From an uncultured Hyphomicrobiales bacterium (GTDB lineage Bacteria > Pseudomonadota > Alphaproteobacteria > Rhizobiales > Beijerinckiaceae), in contig CAIUWR010000101.1 of NCBI GenBank assembly GCA_903902915.1, positions 1 through 64,000 of the forward strand: 64,000 bases of DNA, written 5' to 3'. Every line of letters begins with the position of its first letter. Position 1 is the first letter of the stretch. Under the pieces are notes generated by a model. That model searched no databases, was not told the origin of the DNA, and saw only the letters and a list, made by a program, of their open reading frames with translations. The translations under genes and the position numbers were made by a program. This document shows positions 58,217 to 64,000 of this stretch, piece by piece.

Positions 58217-58624
58217 TCACGCGTCCCCGTCCTCCTCGTCGTTCGTTGGAAGATAATGCGACACGTTGAGTTCGATCTGCGCATCCGCCAGCACGGTCAG
58301 GAATTCGAGCGGCCAGGAATAGGCGAAGGACTCGCGTTCCCGATCGGCGAGCACGCCGAATTCGAGCACGCAACGCGCGGCGTGATGGGGTTCCGAAAAA
58401 GGCGTGCGCTCTGGCGCCAGCATCCGCTCCAGTTTGGAGGCGATGCGTAGGCACGCGTCCGCAACCGACAGCGTCGGATCCTTCGGCGACAGGTCGTAGA
58501 TGAAGGTGCGCAAGCCTTCCGCGCCCTCGTCAGACCGCACGGGGTCGCCCGGCAGGCGCGGCGCGGGACCATTCCAGCCCCGCACGTCGATGCGCAGCAC
58601 GACGCCGAGCGCGACGGGCTCCAT
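58217..58624 (-). CDS. uncharacterised 135-residue protein in the zinc operon
   Basis: The ATG at 58624 overlaps the stop of the upstream GTPase by one base (TGATGG), so the two are translationally coupled. It has no signal or membrane segment. The pattern is alpha/beta: VALGVVLRIDVRGWNG, GLRTFIYDLSPKDPTLSVADACLRIASKLERMLAPE, then ARCVLEFGVLADRERESFAYSWPLEFLTVLADAQIELNVSHYLP and an acidic tail NDEEDGDA. I recognise no family. The single cysteine and few histidines do not suggest a zinc site. A partner or regulator of the GTPase is the simplest guess. Confidence 0.7.
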   Translation of the reverse strand: MEPVALGVVLRIDVRGWNGPAPRLPGDPVRSDEGAEGLRTFIYDLSPKDPTLSVADACLRIASKLERMLAPERTPFSEPHHAARCVLEFGVLADRERESFAYSWPLEFLTVLADAQIELNVSHYLPTNDEEDGDA

Positions 58625-59712
58625 CAGACCGCGCAGCTCTGCACGCCTTGGCGCAGCTCGTCTTCTTTCAGATTGCGGCCGATGAAGACCACCTTGGACT
58701 CGCGCCGTTCGCCGGGCTTCCATTCGCGCTGGGAGTCGCCGTCGAGGATCATGTGCACGCCCTGAAACACGAAGCGCTTCGGGTCGTCCTTGAAGGAGAG
58801 GATGCCCTTGGAACGCAGGATGTTCGGGCCTTCGCGCTGCACCAGCTCATTGATCCAGGCCATGAACTTGTTGGCGTCGAGATCGCCGTCGAGACGGATC
58901 GACACCGACTGCATTTCCTCGTCGTGATAGACCTTCAGGTTCGAGGCGCCGTGGTCGTGGCCGTGATGGTCGTGCCCATGCCCGTGATGATGATGTCCAT
59001 GGTCGTGGCCATGATGGGCGTGGTCATGATGCGGATCGTCGCAATCAGGCCCGCAGGCGAGGAATTCCGGCTCGATTTCGAGGATGCGCTCGAGATCGAA
59101 GGCGTTGCGGCCCAGCACGGCGTCGAGCGGCACCTGGCAACGGGTGGTCTTGTGCAGCTTGGCGTAGGGATTGATGGCGCGAATGCGGCCCTCGACCTCG
59201 GCGAGCTCGGCCTCGCTCACAAGATCGGTCTTGTTGAGGATGATCACATCGGCGAAGGCGATCTGGTTCTTCGCTTCGGGCGCGTCCTTCAGGCGGTCGC
59301 TCAGCCATTTGGCGTCGGCCACGGTCACCACGGCGTCGAGGCGCGCGCGCTCCTGCACGTCTTCATCCACGAAGAAGGTCTGCGCCACGGGCGCGGGATC
59401 GGCGAGGCCCGTGGTCTCGACGATGATGGCGTCGAACTGGCCCTTGCGCTTCATCAGGCCTTCGACGATGCGGATGAGATCGCCGCGCACGGTGCAGCAG
59501 ATGCAGCCGTTGTTCATCTCGAACACTTCTTCGTCGGCGCCGACCACGAGGTCATTGTCGATGCCGATTTCGCCGAATTCGTTGACGATGACGGCGTAGC
59601 GCTGGCCATGCTGCTCGCTGAGGATGCGGTTCAGCAGGGTGGTCTTGCCCGCGCCCAGATAGCCGGTGAGGACGGTGACGGGGATCTTGGTGGAGGCGGG
59701 GGCTTCGGACAT
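58624..59712 (-). CDS. COG0523/CobW-family GTPase with His-rich zinc-binding insert
   Basis: This family uses GTP to deliver metal to client enzymes; zinc members (ZigA/ZNG1-like) work under zinc starvation. The 362-residue protein has Walker [10 protein letters not shown] (17-25), the metal-binding CxCC motif NGCICC (C70, C72, C73), [10 protein letters not shown], nucleotide motif ILNKTDL and, at about residues 222-255, an insert with more than a dozen histidines separated by D/G. The CobW_C domain follows. Its place downstream of ZnuABC and a Zur-type site argues for zinc, not cobalt. AAAGGG precedes the ATG. Confidence 0.93.
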   Translation of the reverse strand: MSEAPASTKIPVTVLTGYLGAGKTTLLNRILSEQHGQRYAVIVNEFGEIGIDNDLVVGADEEVFEMNNGCICCTVRGDLIRIVEGLMKRKGQFDAIIVETTGLADPAPVAQTFFVDEDVQERARLDAVVTVADAKWLSDRLKDAPEAKNQIAFADVIILNKTDLVSEAELAEVEGRIRAINPYAKLHKTTRCQVPLDAVLGRNAFDLERILEIEPEFLACGPDCDDPHHDHAHHGHDHGHHHHGHGHDHHGHDHGASNLKVYHDEEMQSVSIRLDGDLDANKFMAWINELVQREGPNILRSKGILSFKDDPKRFVFQGVHMILDGDSQREWKPGERRESKVVFIGRNLKEDELRQGVQSCAV

Positions 59713-59813
59713 GGAGTTACCCTTTCAATCAGTTCGCAGGCCAGACCGCAGGGGCGAGCGCTTTTGCGCCGCCGCGCCTTTGGTCCGGAATTCCGGGGAA
59801 GGCCGCGCTCCGC

Positions 59814-60698
59814 CTATGGCGCAAGCGCAGCCTGCAGCTCTCTTATATTGTACTGAACCATGTCGATGTAAGTCCCTGCCGGACCATCGGGGGGCGAAAG
59901 ACCGTCCGAATAGAGCGCGCCGCCGATTTTCGCTCCGGATTCTGCCGCGATCTGGCGGGTGAGCCTTGGATCGGTGACGTTCTCAAGAAAAACGGCGGGT
60001 ATTTTCTGCGCCTTGATCTGGCGGATGATCCGCGCCACGTCCTTCGCCGAGGCCTCGCTGTCGGTGGAGACCCCCAGCGGGGCGATGAAGGCGAGGCCAT
60101 AGGCGGCGCCGAAATAGCCGAAGGCGTCGTGGGTGGTGACCACCTTGCGACGCTCTGGGGGGATTGTGGCGACGGCCGCGCGCACTTGCCCTTCGACCGC
60201 GTCGAGGCGGGCGAGATAGGCCTGCGCCCTTGCGGCATATTCGTCTTTGCCCGCAGGATCGACGGCGCTGAGGTCGTCGCGGATATTGGCCACATAGATC
60301 TTGGCATTGGCGAGGGATTGCCAGGCGTGCGGGTCGGCGCCGCCGTGCTCGTCCTTGCCTGGCAGCGGCGTGATCCCGCGCGTGGCGACGGCGATGCGCG
60401 CTTTCGTTCCCGAAGAGGTCACCAGCCGGTCGATCCAACCTTCCAGCTTCAGCCCGTTGATGACGATGAGCTTGGCGTCCGCCAGCTTGCGCGCGTCCTG
60501 CGGGGTCGGCGCATAGACATGGGCGTCGCCGCCCGGCGCCACGAGGCTCGTCACAGTAATGCGGTCGCCGCCCACGTTGCGCATGAGATCGGCGAGGATG
60601 GAGAAGCTGGCGACCACGGGGAGGCGCGGCGCCTCCTGCGCCAGAGCGGGCAGGGCGGCGAGCGACAGGCAGGCCGCGATCAGGGAGCGGAAAAGCAT
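59814..60698 (-). CDS. znuA: zinc ABC-transporter binding protein (ZnuA/AztC type)
   Basis: The 294-residue cluster A-I binding protein has a Sec signal to residue 20. Metal ligands read as H60 (GDAHVYAP), H124 (ADPHAW), H190 (TTHDAFGYF) and D265 (YSDGLS). Three histidines plus aspartate is the zinc-type site; manganese members have Glu at the third position. The His/acid loop is short (KDEHGGADPH), as in AztC. The ATG is 2 bases after the permease stop, with GGAGGCC upstream. It captures Zn2+ in the periplasm and hands it to ZnuB. Confidence 0.92.
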   Translation of the reverse strand: MLFRSLIAACLSLAALPALAQEAPRLPVVASFSILADLMRNVGGDRITVTSLVAPGGDAHVYAPTPQDARKLADAKLIVINGLKLEGWIDRLVTSSGTKARIAVATRGITPLPGKDEHGGADPHAWQSLANAKIYVANIRDDLSAVDPAGKDEYAARAQAYLARLDAVEGQVRAAVATIPPERRKVVTTHDAFGYFGAAYGLAFIAPLGVSTDSEASAKDVARIIRQIKAQKIPAVFLENVTDPRLTRQIAAESGAKIGGALYSDGLSPPDGPAGTYIDMVQYNIRELQAALAP

Positions 60699-60700
60699 GT

Positions 60701-61576
60701 CTAGGCCTCCAGATGATGGCGCGGGCGCAACAGGCGGATGAGCCCGCCCGCCTGACCCAGAACCATGGAGACGAGATAGATGACCCCCGCCACCAGGATC
60801 ACCAGCGGCCCCGAGGGCGCGCCCGACTGATAGGAGAGCACGAGGCCAAGATAACTCGACGCCAGCCCGAATCCCGCCGCGATCACCACCATGCGGCTGA
60901 TGTCGGCGCTCCAGAAGCGCGCGGCGGCGGCGGGCAGCATCATGATCCCGACCGCCATCAGCGTGCCCAGGGCGTGAAAGCCCGCCACCAGATTCATCAC
61001 CACGATGCCGAGAAACAGGAGCTGCGCCGGGGCCCCCGCGCGGCTGACGCTGGCGAGGAAAAACGGGTCCACGGTCTCCATCACCAACGGGCGATAGAGC
61101 GCGGCGAGGCCCAGCAGTGTCAGGCTGGCGATTGCGGCCAGCAGCAGAAGGGTGGCGTCGTCCAGCGCCAGCACATTGCCGAACAGCACATGCAAAAGGT
61201 CGATGTTCGAGCCTTTGAGGGAGACGATGGTGACGCCCAGAGCCAGCGAAATCAGATAAAAGGCCGCGAGCGAGGCGTCTTCGCGCAGGGCTGTGGCGCG
61301 CGCCACGGCGCCCGAGGCGATGGCGACCACGAAGCCCGCGATCATGCCCCCCGCCGTCATGGCGCCCAGCGACAGGCCCGCGACGAGGTAGCCGATGGCC
61401 GCGCCCGGAAGGATCGCATGGGCCATGGCGTCGCCGGTCAGCGACATGCGCCGCAGGATGAGGAAGACGCCGACCGGCGCGCCCGCCAGCGCCAGCGCCA
61501 TGGCGCCCACCAGCGCGCGGCGCATGAATTCGAATTCGGCGAAGGGTGCGAAGAACAGATCATAGAGGGCGCTCAT
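60701..61576 (-). CDS. znuB: zinc ABC-transporter permease
   Basis: The 291-residue ABC-3-family permease has eight or nine helices. PVGVFLILRRMSLTGDAMAHAILPGAAIGYL is the conserved start with the ATPase-contact loop, and GFHALGTLMAVGIMMLPAAAARFW is the late conserved block. The ATG at 61576 lies 4 bases after the ATPase stop; a long in-frame extension to 61849 lies inside the ATPase gene and is rejected. Confidence 0.93.
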   Translation of the reverse strand: MSALYDLFFAPFAEFEFMRRALVGAMALALAGAPVGVFLILRRMSLTGDAMAHAILPGAAIGYLVAGLSLGAMTAGGMIAGFVVAIASGAVARATALREDASLAAFYLISLALGVTIVSLKGSNIDLLHVLFGNVLALDDATLLLLAAIASLTLLGLAALYRPLVMETVDPFFLASVSRAGAPAQLLFLGIVVMNLVAGFHALGTLMAVGIMMLPAAAARFWSADISRMVVIAAGFGLASSYLGLVLSYQSGAPSGPLVILVAGVIYLVSMVLGQAGGLIRLLRPRHHLEA

Positions 61577-61580
61577 GGGA

Positions 61581-62321
61581 TCAGGCCACCCTCTCGCATT
61601 CATGGGCTTCCCGGTCGAAGGCTTCGACCATGCGGCGGGCGCGCAGCAGATTCTCGGATCGCAGCACCTCCTCGGTCGCGCCCCAGGCCACCGGCTCGCG
61701 CGCCAGCAGCAGCGCCTTGGGGAAACAGCGGCGGATGATCTCGTCGTCATGCAGCACGGCCACCACCGTGCGCTTCTCGCCATGCCAGCGCGCCACGACC
61801 TCGAGCAGATCCGCCGTGGTCTTGCTGTCCAGCGCCGTGAAGGGCTCATCGAGCAGGATCACGGGCGCGTCCTGCAACAGCAGGCGGGCGAAGAGCATGC
61901 GCTGCATCTGCCCGCCCGAAAGGGTGCCGATGGGGCGATCTTCCAATCCTGTGAGGCCGACCGAGGCGATGGCTTCGAACGCGCGGGCTTCCTTCGCGCG
62001 GCTGAGGCCGCCGAACAGGCCCGCGCTGCGCCAGAAGCCCATGGCCACGAGATCGAAGACATTGATGGGGAAGGAACGGTCGATTTCGGCGGCCTGCGGC
62101 AAATAGGCGATGTCGCGCGCCGCGCAGGCGAGCCGCTCCACATGGCCCCCCAGCGGCTGGATCGCCCCCGCGATGGCCTTCAGCAGGGTGGACTTGCCCG
62201 CGCCATTGGGGCCGCAGACCGCCAGCAGATCGCCGGTCTCCACCACGCCGTCCAGATGATGCACCGCCGGATGGCGGTCATAGCCCAATGTCAGATCCTT
62301 GAAACGCAGCGCGATGGTCAT
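61581..62321 (-). CDS. znuC: zinc ABC-transporter ATP-binding protein
   Basis: The 246-residue ATPase has Walker A GPNGAGKSTLLKA, Q-loop YLPQAAEIDRSFP (the manganese/zinc-family form), signature LSGGQMQRMLFARL, Walker B VILLDEPFTALD and switch VLHDDEI, which has His-Asp as in ZnuC. It begins 3 bases after the stop of the small His-rich protein. Energises ZnuB. Confidence 0.94.
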   Translation of the reverse strand: MTIALRFKDLTLGYDRHPAVHHLDGVVETGDLLAVCGPNGAGKSTLLKAIAGAIQPLGGHVERLACAARDIAYLPQAAEIDRSFPINVFDLVAMGFWRSAGLFGGLSRAKEARAFEAIASVGLTGLEDRPIGTLSGGQMQRMLFARLLLQDAPVILLDEPFTALDSKTTADLLEVVARWHGEKRTVVAVLHDDEIIRRCFPKALLLAREPVAWGATEEVLRSENLLRARRMVEAFDREAHECERVA

Positions 62322-62324
62322 GGC

Positions 62325-62537
62325 TTAGCCGATCGCCCAGAAAACGCCCGCCCAGATCGCCGCAACGGCCCCGCCCGAAATGGCGAGCCTTTGGAGGGCG
62401 GACATGCGCAGCAGCGAAGCTGGCGGGCGCGCGGGCTGCGCTTTGACAAGGGGAGCGCGCGCGTGGGGCGCATGAGCATGGCCATGTGGGTGATCAAGCG
62501 CGTGATCATGTTCGTATACGCCAGATGCGCTGTCCAT
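62325..62537 (-). CDS. 70-residue His-rich single-pass membrane protein, first gene of the zinc operon
   Basis: The N-terminal part reads [18 protein letters not shown], with seven histidines between residues 10 and 25 interleaved with acids. A basic/proline linker ([19 protein letters not shown]) leads to one C-terminal transmembrane helix at about 51-70 ([20 protein letters not shown]). The ATG at 62537 is 24 bases from the Zur-type site; a TTG one codon group upstream is possible. The stop is 3 bases before znuC. By charge the His tail should face the cytoplasm, where it could buffer or guide incoming zinc. No family recognised. Confidence 0.75.
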   Translation of the reverse strand: MDSASGVYEHDHALDHPHGHAHAPHARAPLVKAQPARPPASLLRMSALQRLAISGGAVAAIWAGVFWAIG

Positions 62538-62560
62538 CAACCGGGCTCTCGTTCAAGGTA

Positions 62561-62577
62561 ATGTTATATTATTACAT
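62561..62577. promoter_or_regulatory. Zur-type palindromic operator
   Basis: ATGTTATATTATTACAT is a 17-base palindrome with 7 of 8 positions matching between arms (ATGTTATA / ATGTAATA on the other strand). It fits the proteobacterial Zur consensus core GTTATA-N-TATAAC. It sits 24 bases before the His-rich gene and 94 bases before the divergent formaldehyde dehydrogenase gene, overlapping a likely -10 (TATAAC, minus strand). Zn-loaded Zur would block the zinc operon. Confidence 0.75.
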
Positions 62578-62670
62578 GCGCAGCCTCCCGTCCAGACCCC
62601 TTTGAGGGCCAGGCGACTCTGGCTATGGTGCGCTCAGCCTCGCCGCCCTATTCCGCTCAGGAGCCTGCCC

Positions 62671-63780
62671 ATGAAAACCCGCGCCGCCGTCGCCTTCGCC
62701 GCCAAGAAGCCGCTCGAAATCGTCGAGCTCGATCTTGAGGGGCCAAAGGCTGGCGAAGTGCTCGTCGAGATCAAGGCGACCGGCATTTGCCACACGGATT
62801 ATTACACCCTCTCGGGCGCGGATCCTGAAGGGCTGTTTCCCTGCGTTCTGGGCCATGAGGGCGCGGGCGTGGTGGTGGATGTGGGCGCGGGCGTGCGCTC
62901 GCTCAAGAAGGGCGATCACGTGATCCCGCTCTACACGCCCGAATGCCGGGAGTGCAAAAGCTGCCTCTCGCGCAAGACCAATCTGTGCACAGCCATCCGC
63001 TCCACGCAAGGCAAGGGCGTCATGCCCGACGGCACCAGCCGGTTCCGCTGCGACGCAGAGCCGGTGCTGCATTATATGGGCGCCTCGACCTTCTCGAATT
63101 TCATCGTCGTGCCCGAAATCGCGCTGGCGAAAATCCGCGAGGACGCGCCTTTCGACAAGGTCTGCTACATCGGCTGCGGCGTCACCACGGGCATCGGCGC
63201 GGTCATCTGGACCGCCAAGGCGGAGGTCGGCTGCACGGCGGTGGTCTTCGGCCTCGGCGGCATCGGGCTGAACGTCATTCAGGGCCTGCGGATGATCGGC
63301 GCCGAGCAGATCATTGGCGTCGATGTGAATCCGGGCAAGAAGGCCATGGCCGAGAAATTTGGCATGACCCATTTCGTCAATCCCACGGAAGTCGGCGCGG
63401 ATCTCGTGCCCTATCTGGTGAACCTCACCGGCGGCGGCGCGGATTATTCCTTCGATTGCACGGGCAATGTCGCCGTCATGCGTCAGGCGCTGGAATGCAC
63501 CCATCGCGGCTGGGGCCAGTCGATCATCATTGGCGTGGCGCCGTCTGGCGCGGAGATTTCCACGCGCCCGTTCCAGCTGGTCACCGGGCGCGTCTGGAAG
63601 GGCACGGCCTTTGGCGGCGCGCGCGGGCGCACCGATGTGCCGCGCATCGTCGACTGGTACATGGAAGGCCGCATCAATATCGACGACCTCATCACCCACA
63701 AACTGCCGCTGGAGCGCATCAACGAAGGTTTCGACCTGATGCACGAAGGCAAGTCGATCCGCACGGTGGTGGAATTCTGA
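62671..63780 (+). CDS. frmA: S-(hydroxymethyl)glutathione dehydrogenase (class III alcohol dehydrogenase)
   Basis: It oxidises the glutathione-formaldehyde adduct with NAD+ and also reduces S-nitrosoglutathione. The 369-residue zinc enzyme has catalytic-zinc ligands C40 ([10 protein letters not shown]) and H62 (GHEGAG), the structural-zinc cysteines C92, C95, C98, C106 ([12 protein letters not shown]), Rossmann [12 protein letters not shown] and the class III pattern [19 protein letters not shown]. The ATG at 62671 follows CAGGAG. It needs two zinc ions per subunit and lies divergent from the zinc operon, possibly sharing its control region. Confidence 0.96.
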   Translation: MKTRAAVAFAAKKPLEIVELDLEGPKAGEVLVEIKATGICHTDYYTLSGADPEGLFPCVLGHEGAGVVVDVGAGVRSLKKGDHVIPLYTPECRECKSCLSRKTNLCTAIRSTQGKGVMPDGTSRFRCDAEPVLHYMGASTFSNFIVVPEIALAKIREDAPFDKVCYIGCGVTTGIGAVIWTAKAEVGCTAVVFGLGGIGLNVIQGLRMIGAEQIIGVDVNPGKKAMAEKFGMTHFVNPTEVGADLVPYLVNLTGGGADYSFDCTGNVAVMRQALECTHRGWGQSIIIGVAPSGAEISTRPFQLVTGRVWKGTAFGGARGRTDVPRIVDWYMEGRINIDDLITHKLPLERINEGFDLMHEGKSIRTVVEF

Positions 63781-63867
63781 TCCGCCCGCGCCCTGCCGTC
63801 TTCAAACAGCCGGGCGCGTGACAGCACGCCGCAAATCTGTTTTCTTTCCCTCAACAGGGAGAGAGAC

Positions 63868-64000
63868 ATGGTGGCGCCTGCACAGGCAACGGGTGTTCTG
63901 CATGGAGCGCCGATCATCAAGGCGGTGAAGGAGGCGGGGGTGAGCCATGTGCTCTCCGTGCCCGACATTCACACCGCAGGCGGGCTTTTGACCCCCATCC
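63868..64000 (+). CDS. TPP-dependent decarboxylase-like protein, N-terminal fragment
   Basis: Forty-four codons are visible before the window ends; AGGGAGAG precedes the ATG. TGVLHGAPIIKAVKEAGVSHVLSVPDIHTAGGLL is like the start of the pyrimidine-binding domain of phosphono-/sulfopyruvate decarboxylase alpha-type proteins (glutamate of the TPP site not yet reached). The family is suggested by this start only. It follows frmA by 87 bases in the same direction. Confidence 0.5.
   Translation, partial: MVAPAQATGVLHGAPIIKAVKEAGVSHVLSVPDIHTAGGLLTPI

Noticed and set aside
58956-59040. Short tandem repeat or CRISPR-like array
   Set aside because: The CAT/CGT-rich repetition is the coding sequence of the His-rich insert in the COG0523 GTPase.
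59814-62321. Manganese (SitABC/MntABC-type) transporter
   Set aside because: The third ligand of the binding protein is histidine (H190), not the glutamate of Mn receptors, and the neighbours are zinc-type.

Overview
The window is a high-GC stretch of an alphaproteobacterial chromosome, most likely from the Hyphomicrobiales (Rhizobiales). This rests on the 5S rRNA plus initiator-tRNA tail of an rRNA operon, the homospermidine pathway with a speF-type leader, many TctC/Bug-type binding proteins, beta-keto acid cleavage chemistry and many Tat-type signal peptides. No genus is assigned. I see no phage, insertion sequence, CRISPR array or replication origin.

Layout. 1-300: end of an rRNA operon (5S, tRNA-fMet, terminator). 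518-2446: a TPR/glycosyltransferase-like protein. 2681-5307: a two-gene molybdenum hydroxylase of the isoquinoline 1-oxidoreductase type. 5360-8918: a tight sulfur-oxidation operon (flavocytochrome c sulfide dehydrogenase, then soxXYZA) with no soxB or soxCD. 9033-13691: a formyltransferase, a four-fold repeat membrane protein, a di-haem peroxidase and an AcpA-like phosphoesterase. 14134-20204: two divergent catabolic arms, each with cupins and a TctC-type binding protein. 20335-21750: envelope proteins of unknown role.

21871-28708 (minus strand): an apparent catabolic/uptake operon with SDR, BKACE, MDR reductase, cupin and an ABC transporter with two different binding proteins. Divergent from it lie a decayed isochorismatase-family gene and an atzG-atzE pair. 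30772-39307: a protease-inhibitor-like protein, a D-2-hydroxyacid dehydrogenase, TctC, a ChrA-like transporter, a PsiF-like protein, an NMT1-type ABC transporter and OpgD. 39540-43321: the polyamine module (speF-like leader, ornithine decarboxylase, GNAT, homospermidine synthase). 44698-56920: envelope and housekeeping genes (DUF459, L,D-transpeptidase, KdsD, NRAMP-like transporter, orphan VapB, GalU/GalE, ferrochelatase, 5'-nucleotidase, ThiD, PaaK-like ligase).

57176-62577: the most system-like locus. A Zur-type palindrome precedes a minus-strand run of seven genes: a 70-residue His-rich membrane protein, ZnuC, ZnuB, ZnuA, a His-rich COG0523 GTPase, an unrecognised 135-residue protein and a cytoplasmic WD40 protein. 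I read this as a zinc-starvation operon that couples import to intracellular delivery, with three components of unknown function. The window closes with glutathione-dependent formaldehyde dehydrogenase and the start of a TPP-enzyme gene.

Gene starts were chosen from Shine-Dalgarno spacing, signal peptides and overlap with neighbours. All functional names come from motif recognition by eye, with no database search.
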